From the NCBI RefSeq assembly GCF_020889685.1, contig NZ_JACMYO010000079.1, positions 1 to 34,648 of the forward strand: 34,648 bases of DNA, read 5' to 3'. The notes below the pieces were generated by a model that was given only the letters and a program-made list of their open reading frames with translations, did no database searches and was not told the DNA's origin. Of this stretch, positions 24,583 to 31,804 are shown piece by piece. How positions within the stretch are numbered: the first letter of the stretch is position 1; the number at the start of each line of letters is the position of its first letter. This DNA comes from Bradyrhizobium oropedii. Its GTDB lineage: Bacteria; Pseudomonadota; Alphaproteobacteria; Rhizobiales; Xanthobacteraceae. Made by a program: the position numbers and the translations under genes.

Positions 24583-24615
24583 TTGACGCGGGAATGATAT
24601 CTGACTAAAGTCAGA
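24583..24615 (+). promoter_or_regulatory. Promoter and palindromic operator of the MarR-GNAT gene
   Basis: TTGACG (24583-24588), 17-base spacer, TAAAGT (24606-24611). The palindrome TCTGACT-AA-AGTCAGA (24600-24615, perfect 7-base arms) covers the -10 box, so a bound regulator would occlude polymerase. The predicted transcript start falls on or one base before the ATG at 24619. Confidence 0.6.
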
Positions 24616-24618
24616 CAT

Positions 24619-25491
24619 ATGCTCGACCCTGTCTCCCGCATCCGTCGTTTCAACCGTGCCGTGACCTCCGCCGTCGGCGCGCTCGACACCTCGTTCCTCG
24701 GGCGCGGCCGGCCGCTCGGCGCCGCCCGCGTGCTGAACGCGATCGGGCACGGCCGCACCGACGTGGGCGACATCAGGGATTATCTTGCCCTCGATTCCGG
24801 CCTGATGAGCCGGCTGCTGCGCAGCCTCGAGGACGAAGGGTTGATCGAGACCACGGCGCATGGCGACGATGCGCGCCGCCGCATCGCCAGGCTGACGCCG
24901 GCGGGCAGGCGCGAGTTCAACGCCTATGAGGCGATCTCCAATCGGCAGGCCAAGGACTTCCTCAGCCATCACACGCAACGCGAGGCGTTGCTGGCGGCGA
25001 TGGACCTGATCGCCTCGGCGCTCGGCCGCGACGGCGCCGTCCTGGATGAGATCGACCCGCGCAGCGACGAAGCGCGCTACTGCCTCGGCGAATATTACGC
25101 CGAGTTGGCGCGACGCTTCAAACAGGGCTTTGACGTCAAGCTGTCGCGCGATCCCGATGCAAAGGACATGGTGCGGCCGCGCGGCAGTTTCATCGTGGCG
25201 ATGTCCGACGGCCTGCCGCTCGGCTGCGTCGGGCTGAAAGGCGCGAGCGGCGAGTTCGCGGAGATCAAGCGGCTGTGGGTCGCACCAGCCGCGCGTGGCC
25301 TCGGCCTCGGCCGCCGGCTGATGGACGCGGCTGAGAAGGCCGCGCGCGAGCTCGGTATCGCGGTGCTGCGGCTCGACACCAACAGCGCATTGGCGGAAGC
25401 CGGTCAGCTCTACCGCCGGAGCGGCTGGACCGAGATCCCGCGCTTCAACGACGACCCCTACCCTGATTTGTTCTTCGAAAAGCGTCTCTGA
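24619..25491 (+). CDS. MarR-GNAT fusion: regulator with C-terminal acetyltransferase domain
   Basis: 290 residues from ATG 24619. Residues 1-145 form a MarR winged helix (ARVLNAIGHGRTDVGDIRDYLALDSGLMSRLLRSLEDEGLIETTAHGDDARRRIARLTPAG). Residues about 150-290 form a GNAT domain: LGEYYAELARRFKQGFD, GCVGLKGASGEFAEIKRLWVAPAARGLGLGRRLMDAA with the acetyl-CoA loop, and LYRRSGWTEIPRFNDDPYPDLFFEK. Such fusions are known as bifunctional MarR/GNAT proteins; substrates are mostly unknown. No ribosome site precedes the ATG, and the promoter geometry predicts a leaderless mRNA. The overlapping palindrome suggests autorepression. Confidence 0.9.
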   Translation: MLDPVSRIRRFNRAVTSAVGALDTSFLGRGRPLGAARVLNAIGHGRTDVGDIRDYLALDSGLMSRLLRSLEDEGLIETTAHGDDARRRIARLTPAGRREFNAYEAISNRQAKDFLSHHTQREALLAAMDLIASALGRDGAVLDEIDPRSDEARYCLGEYYAELARRFKQGFDVKLSRDPDAKDMVRPRGSFIVAMSDGLPLGCVGLKGASGEFAEIKRLWVAPAARGLGLGRRLMDAAEKAARELGIAVLRLDTNSALAEAGQLYRRSGWTEIPRFNDDPYPDLFFEKRL

Positions 25492-25560
25492 GCAGTGCGC
25501 CGCGCGTGGCGCCTGCTTCGGCGTGTTGTCCGGCGCGATCCGCTGGCCTAAGACACCAGC

Positions 25561-26058
25561 ATGACCATCCGCCCCATCGTCCGCTATCCCGATCCGCGCC
25601 TTGCGCTGCCGGCCGAGCCTGTCGCCGTGTTCGACGACGCGCTGCGCGCGCTGGCGCAGGACCTGCTCGAGACCATGCACGCGGCGCCGGGCATCGGCAT
25701 CACTGCGCCGCATATCGGCGTGCCGCTGCGGGTCGTGGTGCTGGAGCTCGACGCCAGCGAAGGTGCGCAGACCTATGTCAATCCGGAGATCATCCGGACC
25801 TCGCCCGAGATGATCCTGCACAAGGAAGGCAGCGTCTCGATGCCCGGCGTCAACGACGAGGTCGAGCGTCACGCGCGGGTCCGCATCCGCTATTGGGATC
25901 TCGACGGCAACATGCAGACCGAGGAATCCGACGGCCTGCGCGCGGTGTGCCATCAGCACGAGATCGACCAGCTCGACGGCGTGTTCTGGATCCGGCGCTT
26001 GTCGCGCCTGAAGCGCGAGCGGTTGATCAAGCGGTTCGAGAAGATCTCGCGCGGCTGA
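25561..26058 (+). CDS. Peptide deformylase paralogue with degenerate active site
   Basis: 165 residues from ATG 25561. The deformylase fold is recognisable: IVRYPDPRLALPAEPV at the N-terminus, motif 1 GIGITAPH (44-51; usually GxGxAAPQ), motif 2 EGSVS (89-93; usually EGCLS) and motif 3 HQHEIDQ (131-137; usually QHExDH). The metal-binding Cys is therefore Ser91 and the last metal His is Gln137; only His133 and catalytic Glu134 remain. It is unlikely to be a normal Fe/Zn deformylase that removes formyl groups from new proteins. The housekeeping def should be elsewhere in the genome. The gene stands alone, 69 bases after the MarR-GNAT gene, and is followed by a palindromic repeat. Confidence 0.88.
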   Translation: MTIRPIVRYPDPRLALPAEPVAVFDDALRALAQDLLETMHAAPGIGITAPHIGVPLRVVVLELDASEGAQTYVNPEIIRTSPEMILHKEGSVSMPGVNDEVERHARVRIRYWDLDGNMQTEESDGLRAVCHQHEIDQLDGVFWIRRLSRLKRERLIKRFEKISRG

Positions 26059-26066
26059 CGCAGGAC

Positions 26067-26157
26067 CGTAGGGCGGGTTAGCAAAGCGTAACCCGCCGCA
26101 CCGGTCACCACGGAAAGAGCGGTCAGTGGATTACGCCAACGGCTAATCCACCCTACG
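26067..26157. repeat. Compound palindromic intergenic repeat
   Basis: Three nested inverted repeats: outer CGTAGGG (26067-26073) / CCCTACG (26151-26157); inner left GGCGGGTTA (26072-26080) / TAACCCGCC (26089-26097); inner right GTGGATTA (26126-26133) / TAATCCAC (26144-26151). The consensus GTAGGGTGGGTTA...TAACCCACC is, from memory, a widespread multicopy element of proteobacterial genomes including Bradyrhizobium. Between convergent genes it could serve as a two-way terminator. Confidence 0.65.
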
Positions 26158-26184
26158 CAGCTATCGCAGGGATAGAGCTCGACT

Positions 26185-27447
26185 TCACCCTCCCGCCATC
26201 AAATCCTTGGCCAGCGCCATATAGGCCGGCAGCGTCACGGGGTCGTTCGCAGCATTGCCGGCGGCGTGGTGCGAGGCGTAGCGCGCGATCACCATCTCGG
26301 CCTTCGGATCGATGTAGATGCCCTGGCCGTGCACGCCGCGCGCCATGTAGGCGCCGTGCTCGTTGTGCGTCACCCACCACTGATTGCGGTACGACGCACC
26401 GGGCAAGGTGGTGTAGCCGGCCGGCTTGAACTTCTCGGGATCGCCGCCGCGCGCGACGTCCTCGACAACCGACGACGGCACGATCTGCCGCCCGTTGAAG
26501 CGGCCGTGATTGCGGATGGTCTCGCCGAAGCGCGCGAGATCGCGCAGCGTGGTCGACAATCCGCCGCCACCGCTTTCGGTGCCGATGCGATCGACGTGAT
26601 AATGCGCATCCTCCTCCGCGCCCATCGGCGCCCAGATCCGCTCGGACAGCAAATCGGACAACGTCATCCCGCTGGCGCGCCTGACGATGAAGGCCAGCAC
26701 GTCAGTGTTGACGGTCTTGTAGGCGAAGGCCTTGCCGTGCTCGCCCTGCTTCTGCTGCGCGCAGAGGAAATCGAAGATGTTGGTCGCGCCTTCATAACCC
26801 GCGGGGATCGGCGCCATGCCGTTGGCGCGCCGCAGCCCCCACACGTCGGAATTCTTGTCGGTATAGACCTCGGTGTATTTCAGCCCCGTGGTCATATCCA
26901 TGACCTCGTGCACGCGCGCGTCGCCGAATGCACTTTCCTTCAGCTCCGGCACGTAGTTGGTGACCGGCGCTTGCGGATCGATCTTGCCTTCGACGACCAG
27001 CATGCCGGCGAGCGTGCCGGTGAACGACTTCGTCACCGACATCGCGATATGCGGCTTGTGCGGCTTCAGCCCCCCGAAATAGCGCTCGTAGATCAGTTTG
27101 CCCCGGTGCAGCACCGCGATGCCATCGGCATAGCTGTCCTCGAGCATCCGCGCGAAGGTCTGCGGGCGGCCGTCCATCGTCACCGACGCGGAGGCACCGA
27201 TGTCGTGATCCTCCCGCGGCAGCACCGACGCCGGCCCTGCCCCGCGCCAGACATTCACCGTCGGCACCAGCTGGCGGATGTTGCTCCAGGCCCAGCGCAG
27301 CTCGGGAAAGCTGCGGAACGAGCCGTCGTGGAACGTGATCCTCTTGTCCTGCGGCGGCGGAAAGCCCTGCATCCAGCCGAGCTCTTTCGGATCGCTCTCG
27401 GCGGCGGTGGGATTTTGTTGCTGATTGGCGGCGGCTGCGACGGACAT
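26185..27447 (-). CDS. Serine hydrolase, class C beta-lactamase/6-aminohexanoate-dimer hydrolase-like
   Basis: 420 residues from ATG 27447 (GGAG about 9 bases upstream; a TTG at 27450 is adjacent). The catalytic S-x-x-K motif is S137-V-T-K140 in HIAMSVTKSFTGTLAGML. The second motif is FAYKTVNTDVLAFIV with Y243 as the likely general base. The third box appears as GVHGQGIYIDPKAEMVIARY, equivalent to the KTG/HTG loop. The WAWSNIRQLVPTVNVWRG N-terminal part and the overall length match NylB-like esterase/amidase proteins rather than true beta-lactamases. No signal peptide is visible, suggesting a cytoplasmic amide or ester hydrolase. The VOC gene is upstream on the same strand but 187 bases away. 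Confidence 0.9.
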   Translation of the reverse strand: MSVAAAANQQQNPTAAESDPKELGWMQGFPPPQDKRITFHDGSFRSFPELRWAWSNIRQLVPTVNVWRGAGPASVLPREDHDIGASASVTMDGRPQTFARMLEDSYADGIAVLHRGKLIYERYFGGLKPHKPHIAMSVTKSFTGTLAGMLVVEGKIDPQAPVTNYVPELKESAFGDARVHEVMDMTTGLKYTEVYTDKNSDVWGLRRANGMAPIPAGYEGATNIFDFLCAQQKQGEHGKAFAYKTVNTDVLAFIVRRASGMTLSDLLSERIWAPMGAEEDAHYHVDRIGTESGGGGLSTTLRDLARFGETIRNHGRFNGRQIVPSSVVEDVARGGDPEKFKPAGYTTLPGASYRNQWWVTHNEHGAYMARGVHGQGIYIDPKAEMVIARYASHHAAGNAANDPVTLPAYMALAKDLMAGG

Positions 27448-27634
27448 CAATTCTGGCTCCAGAGCTGCGGAGCGAATTTGGTATCATGCGACGGCAAGGG
27501 GCACATCCCGCGTTAGCGCCGGGGTGACCTTCGCCGCAGGCGCATGCCGCCGCGCGAATTGCCATGCGCCGCACATACCAGTTCGATCTGACACCTGACT
27601 GTCGCGTCCGGGCCAAATCATTCCGGCGTGCGGA

Positions 27635-28108
27635 TTACGCGGCAGCGGCCCGCTCGATCGTGGCGATGTCGATCTTCTTCATCGTCATCATCGCCTCCAT
27701 CGCGCGCCGTCCGGCGGCGCGATCGGCGCCGTTGACGAGCTCCAGCAACCGTCGCGGCGTGATCTGCCAGATGAAGCCCCAGCGATCCCGGCACCAGCCG
27801 CACGGCAGTTCCTTGCCGCCATTGCCGAGAACGGCATTCCAGTAGCGATCAGTCTCCTCCTGGCTATCGGTGAGCACCATGAAACTCACCGCCTCGTTCG
27901 GCGTGAAGTTGGAGCCGCCGTTCAGCCCGACGAAGCGGCGGCCGAGCACAGTGAACTCGACCGTCAGCTCCTCGCCCTGCCCGATGCCCGGTATTGGCGA
28001 TTGATGGCCTGCGCCGACATGGCTGTCGGGAAACGTCGCAGCGTAGAACTCCGCCGCTGCGCGCGCCTGGCCCTGATCGAACCAAAGGCATGTGACGAGA
28101 TCGGTCAT
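27635..28108 (-). CDS. VOC superfamily protein, PhnB/3-demethylubiquinone-methyltransferase-like fold
   Basis: 157 residues from ATG 28108. The sequence has the glyoxalase-fold pattern of the PhnB-like family: TCLWFDQGQARAAAEFYAATFPDSHV, LTVEFTVLGRRFVGLNGGSNFTPNEAVSFMVLTDSQEETDRYWNAVLGNGG, CGWCRDRWGFIWQITPRRLLELV. Conserved His/Glu metal sites of true glyoxalases are not obvious. The tail has MEAMMTMKKIDIATIERA, standard for these proteins. Cytoplasmic; no established reaction. Possible operon with the serine hydrolase is weak because of the 187-base gap. Confidence 0.9.
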   Translation of the reverse strand: MTDLVTCLWFDQGQARAAAEFYAATFPDSHVGAGHQSPIPGIGQGEELTVEFTVLGRRFVGLNGGSNFTPNEAVSFMVLTDSQEETDRYWNAVLGNGGKELPCGWCRDRWGFIWQITPRRLLELVNGADRAAGRRAMEAMMTMKKIDIATIERAAAA

Positions 28109-28455
28109 TTGCAGTCTCCTGGTTTATACGCAAAGGACGGTTGACGAACACGCCAGCCGACACCGCGGCAACAGACTGATGAAAATTATTTTCAGAACCC
28201 CGTTTGTGACAACACCGCCTCCACACACCCCACCGTCGTCCCGGCGAAGGCCCGGCCTCCGCCGGGACGACACTGAATATGTTGCACCATCACGGGTTAT
28301 ACGTTCGCATTCTCGCGACACGAGTTGCCAAGCTTTGTACTTCGTTCCGCCCTGCAAAGGGCGTGGAGACGCTTGCGGCCCAAATAATCCAACATCGACT
28401 GTCGGGACGCGCGCCGCTCGTTCGTCCTCGGGACGCAAGCACACGGAGAGAAACG
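28109..28455. other. Gene-free stretch with a REP-like hairpin
   Basis: No gene is supported. It contains the promoters of the divergent VOC and GST genes and the palindrome at 28236-28270. An open frame antisense through the region consists of repeat-derived sequence and is not convincing. Confidence 0.5.
28236..28270. repeat. REP-type palindrome
   Basis: Perfect 11-base arms TCGTCCCGGCG (28236-28246) and CGCCGGGACGA (28260-28270) with a 13-base loop. The motif 'GTCCCGGCGAAGGCC...' is, from memory, one of the commonest intergenic palindromes in Bradyrhizobium. Confidence 0.65.
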
Positions 28456-29094
28456 ATGCCCCCCACCATCACTGCCTTCGATCGCTCACCCGACGGCGGC
28501 AAGGGGCGGGCGCGCGATACACGCGTCCGCTGGGCGCTGGAGGAAGTGGGCCAGCCCTACGAGGTTCGCCTCGTTTCGTTCCAGGCGATGAAAGAGCCGG
28601 CGCATCTGGCGCTGCATCCGTTCGGCCAGATCCCGACCTATGAGGAAGGCGATCTCGCGCTGTTCGAGACCGGATCGATCGTGCTCCATATCGCCGAACG
28701 TCATGCGGGCCTGCTGCCTGACGATGCCAATGCCCGCGCCCGCGCCATCAGCTGGATGTTTGCCGCGGTCAACACGGTCGAACCGCCGATCCTCGAACTC
28801 GTGACCGCCAGGATTCTGGAGAGCGACAAGCCATGGAGCAAGGAACGCCTGCCCCTGGTCATGGATCGCGTCCGCGACCGGCTGAAGCAACTCGCCGCCC
28901 GCCTCGGCGATGCCGACTGGCTCGACGGCGCGTTCAGCGCAGGCGACCTGATGATGGCGTCGGTGCTGTTCAGGCTGAGGACATCGGGCATTCTCGACGA
29001 ATATCCGAACCTTGCAGCCTACGTCGCCCGTGGCGAAGCGCGGCCGGCTTACCGGCGGGCGTTTGAGGCGCAGCGAGCGGTCAACACGCGCTAA
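28456..29094 (+). CDS. Glutathione S-transferase family protein
   Basis: 212 residues from ATG 28456 with GGAG at about 28445. The N-terminal thioredoxin-like domain has DTRVRWALEEVGQPYEVRLVSF, HPFGQIPTYEEGDLALFETGSIVLHIAERH (the cis-Pro and the E-T/S glutathione-binding turn). The C-terminal helical domain has SWMFAAVNTVEPPILELVTARI and WLDGAFSAGDLMMASVLFRLR with the N-capping/aspartate motif. Cytoplasmic glutathione conjugating or isomerising enzyme; substrate unknown. Convergent with the LysR gene that follows; a shared hairpin lies between. Confidence 0.9.
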   Translation: MPPTITAFDRSPDGGKGRARDTRVRWALEEVGQPYEVRLVSFQAMKEPAHLALHPFGQIPTYEEGDLALFETGSIVLHIAERHAGLLPDDANARARAISWMFAAVNTVEPPILELVTARILESDKPWSKERLPLVMDRVRDRLKQLAARLGDADWLDGAFSAGDLMMASVLFRLRTSGILDEYPNLAAYVARGEARPAYRRAFEAQRAVNTR

Positions 29095-29098
29095 CCGG

Positions 29099-29129
29099 TG
29101 ACGCGCCGCCATCGACTCGCCGCGCGTCA
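29099..29129. terminator. Shared hairpin at convergent gene ends
   Basis: TGACGCG (29099-29105) / CGCGTCA (29123-29129) with a 17-base loop; the right arm includes the LysR stop codon. Weak terminator candidate. Confidence 0.35.
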
Positions 29130-30023
29130 GTCGGGCGATATGGACAGCCCCGCGAGAAGCGGAGCGTAAGCGGCGAGCCTGCGGGATACGAACTCCGTGA
29201 AGAACCGCACGCGCTTCGTCTTGCGTGTCTCCCCCTGGGTGAGAAGCCAGAGCGTTCCGTACATGTGCAGGTCGGTGCCTGGCACCCTGACCAGAAGGGG
29301 GTCGGCATCTCCAATGAAGCACGGCAGGGTCGTCATCCCGAGCCCTTGCCGAACTGCAACGATCTGCGCCTCGGCATCCGTGATCCTGAACGGAACCCCC
29401 GTGGCGCGAACCTCGCCCTCGTGGGCCCAGTCCGGGATTCCGTGAATGCTGATGACGATCCACCTGATGGGATCAGGCGCGCCCGCACGCCACGCGGCCA
29501 GTCGATCGCGGGACATGTAGATGCCGCCGAACAGCTCCGGTCCCTTCTGGCCGTGAAGATTGAGCGGCAGGGTTTTGCGGTCGTAGACGACACGGATCGC
29601 GACGTCGGCCTCCCGGTTGGTCAGATTTGCCAGCTCGCCGGACGACAGGATGTCCATCTCGATGTCCGGATGCAGACGCGCGAAGTCGGCGAAGTCCGGC
29701 ATGAGCAGGTGTGTCACGAGGGGCGGTGCCAGCGTCACCCGCAGTCGCCCGCGCACGCTCTGGTCGCGCCCGAAGACGCGCGTCTCCAGCTGGTGAGACG
29801 ACGCTTCCATCTGGTCCGCGAACTCAAGGACCTCCTCCCCTGCAGCCGTCAGGCGGTAGCCCGAAGGCAGCTTTTCGAACATGTGCGCACCGAGGCGTTC
29901 CTCGAGCTGGGCGATGCGTCGGAGCACAGTTGAGTGATTGACCCCGAGGCGCTCGGCGGCAGCCCGCACCGAGCCTCCGCGCGCGACGGCAAGAAAGTAG
30001 CGAACGTCATCCCAGTCGATCAT
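29127..30023 (-). CDS. LysR-family regulator divergent from the SDR operon
   Basis: 298 residues from ATG 30023 (MIDWDDVRYFLAVARGG); the open frame upstream is not coding. The HTH is GSVRAAAERLGVNHSTVLRRIAQLEERLGAHMFEKLP. The effector half reads RLRVTLAPPLVTHLLMPDFADFARLHPDIEMDIL and LGMTTLPCFIGDADPLLVRV. It belongs to the same DWDDVR-type subgroup as the LysR at 12617-13528, with a similar ending (LYGTLWLLTQGETRKTKRVR). The likely target is the divergent SDR/F420-reductase-like operon, through the box at 30083-30103. Confidence 0.9.
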   Translation of the reverse strand: MIDWDDVRYFLAVARGGSVRAAAERLGVNHSTVLRRIAQLEERLGAHMFEKLPSGYRLTAAGEEVLEFADQMEASSHQLETRVFGRDQSVRGRLRVTLAPPLVTHLLMPDFADFARLHPDIEMDILSSGELANLTNREADVAIRVVYDRKTLPLNLHGQKGPELFGGIYMSRDRLAAWRAGAPDPIRWIVISIHGIPDWAHEGEVRATGVPFRITDAEAQIVAVRQGLGMTTLPCFIGDADPLLVRVPGTDLHMYGTLWLLTQGETRKTKRVRFFTEFVSRRLAAYAPLLAGLSISPD

Positions 30024-30312
30024 GGTGCAATCCGGCACCGCTGCGGTGCCCCTTCCAATGCTCGTATCCAACACATCAGCATCTCGTATGTGGGTAATAC
30101 GAGCGATCATTACAGCCTTTGCCGGCAAGCGCGCGGCCCGATTCCGAACGGCGGACACCGATCGTCGCCGCCGGCGTCCGTCGTCCAGCCGGATCGATTC
30201 CGCACCACCGATGTGCGCGCTTCCGCACTCAACGCGTGAGGCCGGCGGACCTATGTCGAGGCTCTCGGGGACCTCCCCGGACCAGTCAAAGATGAGGCTT
30301 GAAGGAGACGTC
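30024..30312. other. Divergent regulatory region between LysR and SDR genes
   Basis: No gene. It holds the LysR-type box at 30083-30103, an additional half-site CTCGTAT at 30061-30067, and a small hairpin GGCACCG (30034-30040) / CGGTGCC (30044-30050) in the LysR leader. An open frame reading into the SDR gene from upstream (30022) has no convincing start. Confidence 0.5.
30083..30103. promoter_or_regulatory. LysR-type operator with T-N11-A core
   Basis: CTCGTAT (30083-30089), 7-base spacer, ATACGAG (30097-30103): perfect 7-base arms, and T30087...A30099 gives the classical T-N11-A spacing. A third CTCGTAT half-site in direct orientation lies at 30061-30067, as expected for a tetramer that contacts more than one site. 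Confidence 0.65.
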
Positions 30313-31047
30313 ATGGGAAAGCTCGAAGGTAAGGTTGCAGTCGTCACGGGTGGATCGAGCGGCATGGCGCTGGCCAGCGCCAAGCGGTTCGTCGAAGAAG
30401 GCGCTTATGTTTTCATCACGGGCCGGAGGCAGCAAGCGCTCGACGACGCCGTCAAGCTGATTGGCCGGAACGTCACCGGCGTGCGCGGCGACGCGGCCAA
30501 TCTCGACGACCTCGACCGCCTGTTCGATACGGTCAAGCGGGAGAAGGGCAAGATCGACGTGCTGTACGCGAGCGCCGGCATCGGCGAGGCCGTCCCGCTG
30601 GGCGAGATTACCGAGCAGCATTTCGATGCTGCCTTCGGCCTGAATACGCGCGGCACGCTGTTTGCGGTTCAGAAGGCGTTGCCGCTGTTCAACGACGGCG
30701 GATCGATCTTCATGACCGGGTCGGTTGCTTCGGTGAAAGGTTTTCCTGGTTACGGCGTGTATGCGGCGAGCAAGGCGGCGTTGCGCTCATTCGCGCGCAC
30801 CTGGCTCAACGAACTGAAGGGCAGGAATATCCGGGTGAACGTGCTGAGCCCGGGGCCGATCGCCACACCGATGCAGGACCAGGTCCTCACCGAGGAGGCG
30901 AAGCGGATGTTCGAATCCCTGATCCCGCGGGGAAAGATGGGCCGTCCTGAGGAAATTGCGGCGGCCGCCGTGTTCCTTGCTTCCGACGATTCCAGCTTCG
31001 TGAATGGGGTGGACCTGTCCGTCGACGGCGGCTTCTCGGCCATCTGA
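30313..31047 (+). CDS. Short-chain dehydrogenase/reductase (SDR)
   Basis: 244 residues from ATG 30313 with AAGGAG at 30302-30307. Classical SDR: cofactor loop TGGSSGMA (12-19; the usual third glycine is Met-Ala), YASAG (85-89) for the NNAG motif, N111, S137 (TGSVAS), Y150 and K154 (YAASK), and SPGPIATPM after the active site. The R38-R39 following strand 2 (TGRRQQ) suggests NADP(H) preference. Cytoplasmic oxidoreductase of unknown substrate. It leads an operon with an F420-reductase-like gene 26 bases downstream. Confidence 0.92.
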   Translation: MGKLEGKVAVVTGGSSGMALASAKRFVEEGAYVFITGRRQQALDDAVKLIGRNVTGVRGDAANLDDLDRLFDTVKREKGKIDVLYASAGIGEAVPLGEITEQHFDAAFGLNTRGTLFAVQKALPLFNDGGSIFMTGSVASVKGFPGYGVYAASKAALRSFARTWLNELKGRNIRVNVLSPGPIATPMQDQVLTEEAKRMFESLIPRGKMGRPEEIAAAAVFLASDDSSFVNGVDLSVDGGFSAI

Positions 31048-31073
31048 CATCGCACCTGATCGGAGAACGTATC

Positions 31074-31673
31074 ATGAGCCATGCAATTATCGGCTTCGGC
31101 GCGATAGGCCAGGCCCTCGCCCGGGCCTTCGCCCGCAAGAACATCGAGGTGGCTGTCGCGAGCCGCCGCCCTCCCGCGGCGTTGGCGCCGCAAGCTCAGG
31201 CGATTGGACCCACGGTCGTCGCCAGGCCGCTGCGGGATGCACTCGAGGCCGACACGATCATCCTGGCGGTCCCGTTCGGGGAGCATCGCAATGTTGCGAC
31301 GGCGCTGCCGAGCTGGCAAGGCAAGACGGTGATCGACGCGATGAATGCGCAGCTTCCGCCTGAGGAGCTCGACGGTCTTCCGTCCTCCGCCTTCGCCGCG
31401 AAGGCGTTCAACGGCGCCAGGTATGTCAAAGGCTTCAATCACCTGATTGCGGCCAAATTGGCTGCCGATCCCGTCGTCGAAGGCGGCCACCGGGTGGTCT
31501 TCCTGTCTGGTGACGACGACGACGCGATCGCGCCTGTCGCGGCCCTGGCCAAACAACTCGGGTTCGCACCCGTGAAGCTCGGAAAGCTCAACGAGGGTGG
31601 CGCACTGGTGCACGCACGCGGCCGCGTCTGGGGTCCGCTGATCTTCCAGGATCTGTTCAAGAAGGAGCAATGA
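31074..31673 (+). CDS. NADPH-dependent F420 reductase-like (NAD-binding) protein
   Basis: 199 residues from ATG 31074 (GGAGAACGT in front). The Rossmann start is HAIIGFGAIGQALARAFA (G7-x-G9-x-x-G12), SRRPP follows strand 2, and the FNHLIAAKLAADP and FLSGDDDDAIAPVAALAKQLGFAPVKLGKLNEGG segments match the Fno/NADP oxidoreductase family. Most bacteria of this group do not make F420, so the protein may act on another flavin or quinone-like substrate. It is the second gene of the SDR operon; redox partners may be functionally linked (inference). A terminator hairpin follows. Confidence 0.88.
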   Translation: MSHAIIGFGAIGQALARAFARKNIEVAVASRRPPAALAPQAQAIGPTVVARPLRDALEADTIILAVPFGEHRNVATALPSWQGKTVIDAMNAQLPPEELDGLPSSAFAAKAFNGARYVKGFNHLIAAKLAADPVVEGGHRVVFLSGDDDDAIAPVAALAKQLGFAPVKLGKLNEGGALVHARGRVWGPLIFQDLFKKEQ

Positions 31674-31704
31674 TCTGCGACCGTGTGATTGACCCCGGGA
31701 GCGA

Positions 31705-31738
31705 GCGGCCCGCATGAGCACAGCGTTATGCGGGCCGC
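31705..31738. terminator. Bidirectional terminator hairpin
   Basis: GCGGCCCGCAT (31705-31715) / ATGCGGGCCGC (31728-31738), perfect 11-base stem with a 12-base loop, between two convergent transcription units. Confidence 0.6.
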
Positions 31739-31804
31739 CGCGCGACACGCGGACAGGAATCGCCCCGGATATCGCTTCGCTCATTGCCGACCACGCTTGC
31801 TCAA

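Noticed and set aside
23608..25959. Minus-strand open frame of 783 codons
   Set aside because: It runs antisense through a LysR gene, the MarR-GNAT gene and most of the deformylase paralogue; sequence is low-complexity Arg/Asp/His-rich.
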